Source of the DNA: CAJXSD01 sp964633145
GTDB lineage: Bacteria; Pseudomonadota; Alphaproteobacteria; Rhodobacterales; Rhodobacteraceae
NCBI GenBank assembly: GCA_964633145.1
Contig: CAZWFE010000027.1
Location: forward strand, 1 to 32,595
Direction: 5' to 3'
Length of the DNA stretch: 32,595 nucleotides
The position numbers and the translations under genes were made by a program. Within the stretch, counting starts at the first letter, position 1; every line of letters begins with the position of its first letter. Under the pieces are notes generated by a model that did not search any database, was not told where the DNA came from, and worked only from the letters and a program-made list of their open reading frames with translations. Below are positions 23,806-32,543 of this stretch, one piece after another.

Positions 23806-25886
23806 TGCAGATTTGGCATTTTGGATGCGACCGCCAATCGCTGGTGGTCTGTGCGAAGAACAGTCAGCTGGCGCAGATTGTATATTGGGGGACGGTATTG
23901 CCCGACGCCCAAGATCTGTCTGCCTTGGTCGCGGCGTGTGAATGGGATGTAACAGGGGGCATGTTGGATGAAAATCCTGCAATCACGATATGTCCAACAT
24001 CTGGTGACAGTTTCCCCGGTGTCGCCGCGCTGGATCTGCGAAATCTGCGTGGGGATCGTTTGCTGCCGCGTTTTGAATTTGTGGCGGCCGATCATGGGGC
24101 GCATCACCTGACACTGACCTATCGTGATGATCATTTGGGGCTGACATATCAAGCATGGTTGCGTGTTGATCCCAAAACGCATATCGTATCTGCCGCAGCG
24201 CGATTGGATGCGCAGGATCCAATCGCTGTGAATTGGTTTGCGGCCCCCGTTTTTCCCGCACCGCAGGCGGGTGATGACATCGTCGATTTTTCGGGCCGCT
24301 GGATCGGTGAATTTCAGATCAATCGCACCCCGTGGTCTGCAGGCATTCGTATGCGTGACAACCCAACAGGGCGCACAGGGCACGAACATTTCCCGGGCGC
24401 GTATGTGCCATGTCGTGGGGCCACAAATACCCAAGGGTCCGTTTATGCGTTCCACTATGGCGCGTCTTGTGGGCATAAAATGGTGGCCGAGGAATTGCCA
24501 GATGGCCGCCGACAGATCCAGTTTGGCAATGCCACCGGCACCGAGGTTGCGGCCAAGACGGTGTATGAAACTGGAACGCTGTATGCCAGTTATTCCGACA
24601 CAGGCTACAACGGTTGCGCCGTCGCGTTTCAGCGACATTTGCGTGATAACATTGTGCAGTTCGCTGATCCCAATCGGCCACGCCCTGTGCATTACAACAG
24701 CTGGGAATCGGTGTATTTCACCCATGATTTGACCACCTTGAAAGACATCGCAAAACGGGCCGCCGATCTGGGCGCGGAACGCTTTGTTTTGGATGACGGG
24801 TGGTTTGGAACCCGTGATGATGACACGCAATCCTTGGCTGATTGGGTCATTGATGCGCGCAAATATCCCAATGGGCTGCGCCCGTTGATTGATCATGTCC
24901 ATAGCTTGGGCATGACATTTGGGATTTGGTTTGAACCAGAAATGATCAATGAAAACAGCGATGTGTTCCGTGCCCATCCTGAATGGGTGCTGGGCCCGTT
25001 GGATCAAATTCGCGGCAGGCAGCAGCTGGTGTTAAACATGGCGCTACCCATGGTGCGTGATTATTTGTTTGACCGAATTGATGCGGTGTTGCGTGATAAT
25101 GCCATTGAATACATCAAATGGGATCACAACCGCGTTTTGCCGCATCCTGATGCCGATCAGATGCGCGGCACATATGATTTGCTGGACCGTTTGCGTCAGG
25201 CCCATCCGCATGTGGAAATTGAAACCTGTTCATCGGGCGGGGGGCGCATTGATTTCGAAATTCTAAAACGCACGCAGCGGGTATGGTTATCGGACAGCAA
25301 CGATGCGCTGGAACGGCTGCGCATTCAGCATAATGCGGCACTGTTTTTGCCCAGCGCGGTGACGGGCAGCCATGTGGGGCCACGGGTCTGCCACACATCG
25401 GGGCGCACGTTGAAAATGGCATTTCGTGCATGGGTCGCAGCACAGCGGCACATGGGGTTTGAAATGGATCCGCGCGAATTAACCACGGATGAGGCGCAGA
25501 TTTTGCAAACCGTGACCCAATGGTGGAAAGATAACCGCGACTGGATGATGGATGCCGATATTTTGCGCCTAGACAGCGATGATCCTGCCGTGATTGCAGA
25601 ACAACAAATGGCCCAGTCGGGCGATCGGTTCGTGGTCTTTGCTGGGCGGGCAGGGACATCGGATCAAATCCTGCCACGTCCGTTGCGGCTGACTGGATTG
25701 GATCTAAAGGCCAGCTATCGTATCCGTTTGAAAAATGCGGATCAGGCACATCACCTGTCGCGCGGCAAGCAAACAATAAAATCGGGTGAACTCATGCTAA
25801 GTGGCAGCTTTTTAATGACCTATGGTGTGACCCTGCCATGGGCGTTTCCTGAAACGATGTGGGTGATTGAGGGGCATCAGATATGA
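23805..25886 (+). CDS. Alpha-galactosidase, glycoside hydrolase family 36
   Basis: This 693-residue enzyme hydrolyses terminal alpha-1,6-galactosyl bonds, as in melibiose and raffinose-type sugars, with retention. There is no signal peptide, so it acts in the cytoplasm on imported sugars. An N-terminal beta-sandwich (about 1-285) precedes the barrel, which shows NSWESVYF (298-305), FVLDDGWFGTRDDD, GIWFEPEMIN and the nucleophile Asp440 in YIKWDHNR. The acid/base Asp lies in WLSDSNDALERLRIQ (Asp497 or Asp500). The C-terminal beta domain is complete. Its stop overlaps the dehydratase start by four bases (ATGA). Confidence 0.94.
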   Translation: MQIWHFGCDRQSLVVCAKNSQLAQIVYWGTVLPDAQDLSALVAACEWDVTGGMLDENPAITICPTSGDSFPGVAALDLRNLRGDRLLPRFEFVAADHGAHHLTLTYRDDHLGLTYQAWLRVDPKTHIVSAAARLDAQDPIAVNWFAAPVFPAPQAGDDIVDFSGRWIGEFQINRTPWSAGIRMRDNPTGRTGHEHFPGAYVPCRGATNTQGSVYAFHYGASCGHKMVAEELPDGRRQIQFGNATGTEVAAKTVYETGTLYASYSDTGYNGCAVAFQRHLRDNIVQFADPNRPRPVHYNSWESVYFTHDLTTLKDIAKRAADLGAERFVLDDGWFGTRDDDTQSLADWVIDARKYPNGLRPLIDHVHSLGMTFGIWFEPEMINENSDVFRAHPEWVLGPLDQIRGRQQLVLNMALPMVRDYLFDRIDAVLRDNAIEYIKWDHNRVLPHPDADQMRGTYDLLDRLRQAHPHVEIETCSSGGGRIDFEILKRTQRVWLSDSNDALERLRIQHNAALFLPSAVTGSHVGPRVCHTSGRTLKMAFRAWVAAQRHMGFEMDPRELTTDEAQILQTVTQWWKDNRDWMMDADILRLDSDDPAVIAEQQMAQSGDRFVVFAGRAGTSDQILPRPLRLTGLDLKASYRIRLKNADQAHHLSRGKQTIKSGELMLSGSFLMTYGVTLPWAFPETMWVIEGHQI

Positions 25887-27592
25887 CCAAAGTTCGGCGC
25901 AATCGGTCTTGGTACGGGATGATGGACAAAGATGGCTTTGTCCGCAGATCGTGGATGAAAAATCAGGGCTTTCCTGATCACGTTTTCGATGGCCGGCCGG
26001 TCATCGGTATTTGTAATACATGGTCTGAATTGACACCGTGCAATTCCGGCCTGCGCGAATTGGCCGAAGGCGTCAAGCGCGGCGTTTGGGAGGCAGGCGG
26101 CTTGCCCGTGGAATTCCCCGTCATGTCGCTGGGCGAAACCCAGATGAAACCCACCGCGATGCTGTTTCGCAACCTGTTGTCCATGGACGTCGAGGAAAGC
26201 ATCCGTGCTTATGGCATCGATGGCGTTGTGTTGCTGGGGGGCTGTGACAAAACCACACCAGGTCAGTTGATGGGCGCGGCATCGGTGGATTTGCCCACCA
26301 TCGTGGTCAGCGCAGGGCCAATGTTGAACGGCAAATGGCAGGGCCGCGATTTGGGATCGGGCACGGACGTGCGTAAATTTTCAACGGCCGTCAAGGCGGG
26401 CGAAATGACATTGGCCGATTTCATGGCCACCGAATCCGGAATGAGCCGATCCAAAGGCGTTTGTATGACCATGGGCACCGCATCGACCACATCATCCTTG
26501 ACCGAGGCGATGGGATTATCCCTGCCCATGAACGGATCACTGCCCGCGGTTGATGCACGGCGCATGGCGCTGGCGCATATGACAGGGCGGCGCATTGTTG
26601 AAATGGTCGACGAAGATTTGAAAATGTCTGATGTCCTGACCAAGGCCAATTTCGAAAACGCGATTATCGCGAATGCTGCTTTGGGGGGATCAACCAATGC
26701 CGTGATGCATTTGCTAGCCTTGGCCGGACGCGTGGGCATTGATCTGCGGCTTGAGGATTTCGAATTGGGCGGTGATATTCCGTTGCTGGTCAACTGCATG
26801 CCATCGGGCAAATACCTGATGGAGGATTTCTGTTACGCGGGCGGCGTGCCGGCGGTTTTGGCCGAATTGCGTCATTTGCTGCGCCCTGCCAAAACGGTCA
26901 TGGGGGGCGATATTTCCGCCTATCACGACGGTGCAGACTGTTATAACCGCGATGTGATTTACGCCTTTGATGCGCCATTGAAACCGGCGGCGGGGCTGCG
27001 GGTGTTGCGCGGCAACCTTGCCCCGCAGGGCGCGATTGTAAAACCATCTGCCGCAACGGATGCCCTGCTGGAACACGAAGGCATGGCCTATGTGTTTGAG
27101 AGCATCGAAGACCTAAAGGCAAATATTGACCGCCCCGATTTACCCGTGACGCCAGAGAGCATTTTGGTTCTAAAGGGGTGCGGGCCCAAAGGGTACCCGG
27201 GCATGCCCGAGGTGGGCGATATGCCAATCCCCAAGGTTTTGGCCGAACAGGGCGTCAAAGACATCGTGCGCGTGTCTGATGCGCGCATGTCTGGCACCGC
27301 CTTTGGCACCGTGGTTCTGCACGTCGCCCCCGAGGCCGAGGCCGGCGGGCCATTGGCCTTGGTCCAAACGGGCGACCGGATCCGATTATCGGCATCGCGC
27401 GGTGAATTATCGCTGTTGATTTCGGACGCCGAACTGGAACGCCGTCGCGCGGCTTGGACCCCAAGTGAACCACACTATACCCGTGGTTATGCAAAAATGT
27501 ATGTCGATACCGTTTTGCAAGCCGACCAAGGCGCTGACTTGGATTTTCTGGTTGGCAAAGATACACGCCCCGTCACAAGAGAAAGCCATTGA
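25883..27592 (+). CDS. IlvD/Edd-family sugar-acid dehydratase, predicted D-galactonate dehydratase
   Basis: The 569-residue enzyme belongs to the Fe-S-dependent dehydratases that include dihydroxyacid, phosphogluconate, arabinonate and xylonate dehydratases. Cluster cysteines are Cys53 (TPCNSG), Cys121 (GGCDKTTPG) and Cys194 (KGVCMTMGTAST); Lys123 is the expected metal-binding lysine. The catalytic Ser470 lies in SDARMSGTAFG. Sequence style (NTWSELTPCNSGLRELAEGVKRGVWEAGG) is that of arabinonate-type sugar-acid dehydratases, some of which also accept galactonate, rather than IlvD. With galactosidases, dgoK and dgoA alongside, it should convert D-galactonate to 2-keto-3-deoxygalactonate. It overlaps the GH36 gene by four bases. 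Confidence 0.92.
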   Translation: MTKVRRNRSWYGMMDKDGFVRRSWMKNQGFPDHVFDGRPVIGICNTWSELTPCNSGLRELAEGVKRGVWEAGGLPVEFPVMSLGETQMKPTAMLFRNLLSMDVEESIRAYGIDGVVLLGGCDKTTPGQLMGAASVDLPTIVVSAGPMLNGKWQGRDLGSGTDVRKFSTAVKAGEMTLADFMATESGMSRSKGVCMTMGTASTTSSLTEAMGLSLPMNGSLPAVDARRMALAHMTGRRIVEMVDEDLKMSDVLTKANFENAIIANAALGGSTNAVMHLLALAGRVGIDLRLEDFELGGDIPLLVNCMPSGKYLMEDFCYAGGVPAVLAELRHLLRPAKTVMGGDISAYHDGADCYNRDVIYAFDAPLKPAAGLRVLRGNLAPQGAIVKPSAATDALLEHEGMAYVFESIEDLKANIDRPDLPVTPESILVLKGCGPKGYPGMPEVGDMPIPKVLAEQGVKDIVRVSDARMSGTAFGTVVLHVAPEAEAGGPLALVQTGDRIRLSASRGELSLLISDAELERRRAAWTPSEPHYTRGYAKMYVDTVLQADQGADLDFLVGKDTRPVTRESH

Positions 27593-27593
27593 T

Positions 27594-28361
27594 ATGCACC
27601 AAAATGCGACATTTCATGATCTAGCGGGAAAAACCGTTTTCATTACGGGGGGTGGATCGGGAATAGGGGCCGCATTGACCCAAGGGTTTTTGGCCCAAGG
27701 GGCAAATGTCGGCTTTGTTCAGCGCTCGGACGCCAGTGCGTTTTGCGCCGAAATGGCCGCGCAATTTGGACGCGCGCCATTGTTCATTCCTTGTGATATT
27801 ACCGATACCGAACAATTGCGCAACGCCATCGATCAAACCGTATCGCACTATGGTCCTCTAGATGTATTGGTCAATAATGCCGCCAATGATAAACGCCATG
27901 ATGCGGCGACGATTGATGGCGATTTTTGGGACTGGTCGCAGGCGATCAATCTGAAATCCTATTTCTTTGCGTGCCAACAGGCCTTTGGGCATATGCAAAA
28001 CCGCGGCGGTGCGATTATTAATTTTTCCTCGATCAGCTATATGATGGGGAATGCGGGTTACGTGTCCTATACCACGGCAAATGCGGGGATCACGGGAATG
28101 ACCCGCAGTCTGGCGCGTGAATTTGGCCCCATGGCTGTGCGGGTAAACGCGCTAGCGCCCGGATGGGTGTTGACCGACAAACAGTTGGAATTGTGGGCAA
28201 CACCGGATGCCTTGGCTGATCACATGAAACGCCAATGTCTGCAAGAACACCTAAAGCCCCAAGATATTGTTGACGCCACATTGTTTTTGGCATCAAACAC
28301 CAGCCGAATGATGACGGGTCAGACCATGGTTGTCGATGGTGGTGTGGTTGGGACCGGATAG
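27594..28361 (+). CDS. Short-chain dehydrogenase, predicted D-galactose 1-dehydrogenase; catalytic Lys replaced by Asn
   Basis: The 255-residue protein starts at ATG 27594, one base after the dehydratase stop; the longer open frame overlaps the dehydratase and is rejected. The cofactor loop TGGGSGIG (18-25), NNAA (94-97), Ser145/146 and Tyr159 are present. The usual YxxxK motif reads YTTAN, so Asn163 stands where the catalytic lysine is expected. The tail PGWVLTDKQLELWATPDALADHMKRQC and C-terminal MMTGQTMVVDGG are otherwise normal. By position it should oxidise D-galactose to galactonolactone with NAD(P)+. Whether the Asn is a subfamily trait or damages activity is unknown. Confidence 0.9.
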   Translation: MHQNATFHDLAGKTVFITGGGSGIGAALTQGFLAQGANVGFVQRSDASAFCAEMAAQFGRAPLFIPCDITDTEQLRNAIDQTVSHYGPLDVLVNNAANDKRHDAATIDGDFWDWSQAINLKSYFFACQQAFGHMQNRGGAIINFSSISYMMGNAGYVSYTTANAGITGMTRSLAREFGPMAVRVNALAPGWVLTDKQLELWATPDALADHMKRQCLQEHLKPQDIVDATLFLASNTSRMMTGQTMVVDGGVVGTG

Positions 28362-28370
28362 GACATGCGA

Positions 28371-29279
28371 ATGAACGTTGAATGGATAGCTGTTGATTGG
28401 GGTACATCAAATCTGCGCGTTTGGGTGATGAATGCGCAGGGCGATGTGATTGATCATTTGACGTCTGACCAAGGTATGGGCAGTTTGACGCGCGATGGGT
28501 TTGAACCTGCATTGTTGTCGTTGATTGATGGGTATCTATCAAATGATCGGATCACGCCCGTGATCTGTTGCGGCATGGTTGGCGCCAGACAGGGCTGGGT
28601 CGAGGCACCCTATAGTGCTGTGCCCTGCAGCCCTGCGGGCTATGATCAGGCGGTATTGGTGGGACCTACAGATCCGCGGATATCTGTCTATATTTTGCCC
28701 GGACTATCACAGCAAAGTCCCGCAGATGTCATGCGCGGCGAAGAAACGCAAATCGCGGGTTATTTGGCGCAGTCGCCGAATTTTGATGGTGTGATTTGTT
28801 TGCCCGGAACACATACGAAATGGGCCCATATCAGCGCAGCCGAGGTGGTTTCATTCAAAACATATATGACGGGCGAAATGTTTTCGCTGCTTTGCTCAGC
28901 CTCGGTTTTGCGTCACAGTGTGGGCGGCGATGATTGGGATGATGATGCATTTCTTGCAGCATTGGATCAGATTTATTCACGCCCACAATCGCTGGCGGGG
29001 GATCTGTTTTCGTTGCGTGCGAATGATTTGCTGTCCTCGGTAAACGCGGGGCAGTCACGCGCGGCGCTTTCTGGTATGTTGATCGGAATGGAACTGGCTG
29101 CGGCGCGGCCCTATTGGTTGGGACAAGCGGTTGTTTTAATCGGTGCGCCGAATATGGTTGATCTATATCGCAAGGCTTTGGCGCATTTGGGCGCGATGGT
29201 GTTACCCGATACAGCGAATGATGTCACACTGCATGGGTTGCAAGCGGCCTATGCCATTTACAAGGACGCACAGACATGA
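28371..29279 (+). CDS. dgoK: 2-dehydro-3-deoxygalactonokinase
   Basis: The 302-residue kinase phosphorylates 2-keto-3-deoxygalactonate at O6 with ATP. ATG 28371 (MNVEWIAVDWGTSNLRVW) is preferred over ATG 28365, because AGGA (28360-28363) is seven bases from the former and only one from the latter. The N-terminal VDWGTSNLR phosphate-binding loop of the ASKHA fold and the segments CGMVGARQGWVEAPY and LPGTHTKWAHI are characteristic of the DgoK family. Its last four bases overlap the aldolase start (ATGA). Confidence 0.94.
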   Translation: MNVEWIAVDWGTSNLRVWVMNAQGDVIDHLTSDQGMGSLTRDGFEPALLSLIDGYLSNDRITPVICCGMVGARQGWVEAPYSAVPCSPAGYDQAVLVGPTDPRISVYILPGLSQQSPADVMRGEETQIAGYLAQSPNFDGVICLPGTHTKWAHISAAEVVSFKTYMTGEMFSLLCSASVLRHSVGGDDWDDDAFLAALDQIYSRPQSLAGDLFSLRANDLLSSVNAGQSRAALSGMLIGMELAAARPYWLGQAVVLIGAPNMVDLYRKALAHLGAMVLPDTANDVTLHGLQAAYAIYKDAQT

Positions 29280-29884
29280 CCCGAAATGTTATTGCAATAT
29301 TGCGCGGTGTTCATCCCGACAAGGTGTGTTCCATCGCAGACACGATTATTCACGCTGGGATCACCCGTATTGAGGTGCCGTTAAATTCCCCAAACCCGCT
29401 GGAATCCATTGCCAATCTGGCGCGCGAATTTGGCGATCACACCGATATTGGGGCAGGGACCGTTTTATCGGCACAAAATGTCCACGATGTCGCCCAAGCC
29501 GGCGGACGCATGATTGTATCACCCGATTGCAATACAGATGTAATCGATGCGACCAAGGCGGCGGGCTTGCTTTCCTATCCCGGTGTTGCCACCCCAACCG
29601 AGGCATTGACCGCGCTGCGGCATGGGGCTGATGGGCTAAAGCTGTTTCCAGCGTTTTTGGTGGGCCCAAAGGGATATCAAGCCATGTCCGCAATTTTACC
29701 TGTTGGTACGGTTTGTTATGCCGTGGGCGGTGTAGGCCCAGATAATTTTGCCGAATGGGCGGCCGCGGGTGTTGCGGGGTTTGGTATCGGCACAGGACTG
29801 TTTAAGCCAGAATTTCAGGTCTCTGATGTGGCAAAACGGGCCCAGCAGATTGTTTCTGCCTATGACGAGGTTTTTGTAAAATGA
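29276..29884 (+). CDS. dgoA: 2-dehydro-3-deoxy-6-phosphogalactonate aldolase
   Basis: This 202-residue class I aldolase splits 2-keto-3-deoxy-6-phosphogalactonate into pyruvate and glyceraldehyde 3-phosphate, the last step of the pathway. The Schiff-base lysine is Lys122 in DGLKLFPA and the catalytic Glu33 is in RIEVPLNSP. GAGTVLS, IVSPDCNTDVI, YPGVATPTEAL and GGVGPDN complete the KDPG/KDPGal barrel. The length matches DgoA of E. coli. Context favours the galacto substrate over the gluco isomer. It overlaps dgoK and the GH42 gene by four bases each. Confidence 0.94.
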   Translation: MTRNVIAILRGVHPDKVCSIADTIIHAGITRIEVPLNSPNPLESIANLAREFGDHTDIGAGTVLSAQNVHDVAQAGGRMIVSPDCNTDVIDATKAAGLLSYPGVATPTEALTALRHGADGLKLFPAFLVGPKGYQAMSAILPVGTVCYAVGGVGPDNFAEWAAAGVAGFGIGTGLFKPEFQVSDVAKRAQQIVSAYDEVFVK

Positions 29885-31803
29885 AGCGCAGCTTAGGGAC
29901 CTGTTATTACCCTGAGCATTGGTCACGCGACATTTGGGAACGTGATGCTCAGCAGATGGCGGACTTGGGCCTGACTTGGGTTCGTATTGGCGAATTTGCT
30001 TGGTCACGACTGGAACCTGTCCCGGGGCAATTCGATTTCGACTGGCTGGATCAGGCCATTGATGTTCTGGGGCGCGCAGGGTTGCAGGTGGTTTTGGGAA
30101 CACCCACCGCAACGCCACCGCGATGGGTGGTCGATAAACACCCCGATATGATCGCTGTCGATGCGCATGGCCATCCGCGCAAATTCGGGTCGCGCCGGCA
30201 TTATTGTTTTAGCCACGCAGGCTACCGCGATGAAACTGCGCGGATCGTCACGATACTGGCCAAACGATACGGGCAAAATCCCTATGTCGCGGCGTGGCAG
30301 ACGGACAATGAATATGGCTGTCATGATACGATCTTGTCCTATAGTGACGCTGCACGCGATGCATTTCGGGGGTGGTTGCGCACACGGTATTCCGGCGCAG
30401 GCAATGATGGTGATATTGATGCCTTAAATGCAGCTTGGGGAAATGTGTTTTGGTCGATGGAATATAATGATTTCGACCAAATTGATTTACCAAACCTAAC
30501 GGTGACCGAACCCAATCCAGCACATGTCTTGGATTTTAGACGGTTTTCATCAGACCAAGTGGTCAGCTATAATCGATTACAAGTCGACATTTTGCGCCAA
30601 TATACCGATGCGCCCATTGCGCATAATTATATGGGACGCATCACAGATTTCGACCATTATCAGGTGGGCAATGATTTGGATATCGCCAGTTGGGATAGTT
30701 ATCCGCTTGGCTTTCTTGAGGATCGCGTGACCGCGACCGAAGACCACCGCGCAATGTTTTATCGTCAGGGTGATCCTGATTTTCAGGCCTTTCACCATGA
30801 CCTATATCGCGCCGTTGGGCGCGGGCGTTGGTGGATCATGGAACAACAACCGGGTCCCGTGAACTGGGCGCCGTATAATCCCGCGCCTTTACCAGGGATG
30901 GTGCGCCTGTGGACATGGGAAGCGTTCGCCCATGGCGCCGAGGCAGTGTGTTATTTCCGCTGGCGTCAGGCCCCCATGGCCCAAGAACAAATGCACGCCG
31001 GCATGTTGCGCCCCGACAGCGTGCCCGCCGCCGCCTATCACGAGGCGGCCCAAGTGATGTCCGAATTGGCAGACGCGCCCAACGTGACATGTCCCAAGGG
31101 GGATGTGGCATTGATCTTTGATTATCAATCGCAATGGGCTTGGGAAATTCAGCCCCATTGTCAGGGGTTATCGTATTTCGATATTGTCTTTGACGTCTAT
31201 CGTGCAATGCGCAGTCTGGGATTGTCGGTGGATATTTTGTCGCCCGACACGGATGCCCTGGACGATTATCCAGTGGTGTTTGCACCTGCCTTGATGCATA
31301 TCCCGCCGAAACTGGAACAGGCCATGGCCGCCACACAGACTCGCCTTGTGCATGGCCCACGTTCCGGCGCGCGTGATGCATCGTTTAACATTCCCGCCGA
31401 TCTGCCGCCCAGAATCGCAAACCTTGATGCCACTGTCAGCTATGTCGAAAGCCTGCGACCCAGTGTTGCGATTGCGATCGAGGGTGGGGGGGCCATCCGA
31501 TCCTATCGCGAACATATCGAAACACGGGCGAATGTCATCTGGAAAACAGCCAATGGCGATGCTGCAATGATAGAACAGGGCTCTGTGGCCTATGTCTGTG
31601 GTGTGCTAGATGATGCAGGCTGGCGGCGTGTGGTCAAGGATGAATGCGACCGCGCTGGCATTGCCACGATGAATTTACCCACTGGCCTGCGCACCCGTGT
31701 GACAGAAGCCGAACGGTTTTGGTTCAACCATCTGCCCCATGATATTACGTGGAACGGCGTCAACCTGCCTGCGGCGGGGGTTATTCGTCAGGTCAAACAA
31801 TAA
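29881..31803 (+). CDS. Beta-galactosidase, glycoside hydrolase family 42
   Basis: This 640-residue retaining enzyme releases terminal beta-galactose. The N-terminal barrel opens with GTCYYPEHWSRDIWERD and VRIGEFAWSRLEP. The acid/base is Glu144 in WQTDNEYGCH and the nucleophile is Glu321 in WWIMEQQPGPVNWA. The trimerisation domain and short C-terminal beta domain follow, at normal length. No signal peptide, so substrates must be imported. It is last in the operon, overlaps dgoA by four bases, and ends ten bases from the convergent small gene, with no obvious terminator between. Confidence 0.95.
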   Translation: MKRSLGTCYYPEHWSRDIWERDAQQMADLGLTWVRIGEFAWSRLEPVPGQFDFDWLDQAIDVLGRAGLQVVLGTPTATPPRWVVDKHPDMIAVDAHGHPRKFGSRRHYCFSHAGYRDETARIVTILAKRYGQNPYVAAWQTDNEYGCHDTILSYSDAARDAFRGWLRTRYSGAGNDGDIDALNAAWGNVFWSMEYNDFDQIDLPNLTVTEPNPAHVLDFRRFSSDQVVSYNRLQVDILRQYTDAPIAHNYMGRITDFDHYQVGNDLDIASWDSYPLGFLEDRVTATEDHRAMFYRQGDPDFQAFHHDLYRAVGRGRWWIMEQQPGPVNWAPYNPAPLPGMVRLWTWEAFAHGAEAVCYFRWRQAPMAQEQMHAGMLRPDSVPAAAYHEAAQVMSELADAPNVTCPKGDVALIFDYQSQWAWEIQPHCQGLSYFDIVFDVYRAMRSLGLSVDILSPDTDALDDYPVVFAPALMHIPPKLEQAMAATQTRLVHGPRSGARDASFNIPADLPPRIANLDATVSYVESLRPSVAIAIEGGGAIRSYREHIETRANVIWKTANGDAAMIEQGSVAYVCGVLDDAGWRRVVKDECDRAGIATMNLPTGLRTRVTEAERFWFNHLPHDITWNGVNLPAAGVIRQVKQ

Positions 31804-31813
31804 TTGCGACGTT

Positions 31814-32227
31814 TTATTGGCGAAACTGTACGACGCAGGATGTTATAAATTCCTGCTGTCGTTCGGTATCTGCGGATCCTGAAAATGTTTCGTCCAGCAT
31901 AGCAACAATCAATCCGCGTTTGAATTGCAGTTGGGTCAATGTCTGATCCAGCTGGTCAAACACAGCGTCTTTGCCTGTTTGTCCGATATAAAGCGCGCTC
32001 AGCGCCGTTTCATAGGCAGAGTTTACATCAAATGCCATCAACAGTTCCGAAATATAACTGCTGTCCGCCGTCATCCCCGTTGCGTCAAACGACGATTTCC
32101 ACGCAACAGCCCCACGCGTCAATGCCAGTGCTTGCTGTGTGCAGGCCTGTTCTTGATCTGACATTTCCTGCGCCAGTACAGGTGACATCGACATCACCAA
32201 TGACAGTGCCAGCATTATGGTGCGCAT
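31814..32227 (-). CDS. Small exported protein of unknown function
   Basis: The 137-residue product starts at ATG 32227 (MRTIMLALSLVMSMSPVLAQ), with GGGGGAT a few bases upstream; the longer frame has no signal-like start. The signal peptide should be cut near VLAQ, leaving a soluble, mostly helical periplasmic protein. Two cysteines remain, one near each end (EQACTQQ and ITSCVVQ), which might form a disulfide. I recognise no family. It lies 29 bases after the zinc-ribbon gene on the same strand. Confidence 0.7.
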   Translation of the reverse strand: MRTIMLALSLVMSMSPVLAQEMSDQEQACTQQALALTRGAVAWKSSFDATGMTADSSYISELLMAFDVNSAYETALSALYIGQTGKDAVFDQLDQTLTQLQFKRGLIVAMLDETFSGSADTERQQEFITSCVVQFRQ

Positions 32228-32256
32228 ATGTATCCCCCGCAGTTGCCTAGCCCAAG

Positions 32257-32460
32257 CTAACCCGCAAACTGCCACTGCTGCAAGATCGCGATCATGTTTG
32301 TTTTGTGAATTTCTTTGGACAGTTCAGGATGATTGATCGTATCAGATACTGCAAAATCTTGGGCCAAGTCGCAGCTGTTACAGCGAATGAATTCCGCCGT
32401 AATTGTGACATCCCCAGATCCACAATCTGGACAAATCGCCATGACATCATCATTAAACAT
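32257..32460 (-). CDS. Small zinc-ribbon protein
   Basis: The 67-residue protein has a CPDC (10-13) and CNSC (27-30) pair separated by 13 residues, a classic four-cysteine zinc ribbon. The rest is short and polar. The best start is ATG 32460, with a weak TAGG upstream; Met7 is an alternative. It probably shares a transcript with the exported protein downstream and lies 83 bases from tRNA-Asn. Function unknown; the ribbon suggests nucleic-acid or protein binding. Confidence 0.6.
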   Translation of the reverse strand: MFNDDVMAICPDCGSGDVTITAEFIRCNSCDLAQDFAVSDTINHPELSKEIHKTNMIAILQQWQFAG

Positions 32461-32543
32461 TTGGTGCCTAGTTTTTTGTCACACTATACACAACTGGCCA
32501 AACCTAGCCAGTGTTTTGTCATGTCATAACCATTTTAGGAAAA

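Noticed and set aside
23697..25007. 436-codon minus-strand open frame opposite the alpha-galactosidase gene
   Set aside because: It is fully antisense to a gene with intact GH36 motifs, is rich in His/Arg/Cys without domain character, and has no convincing ribosome site.
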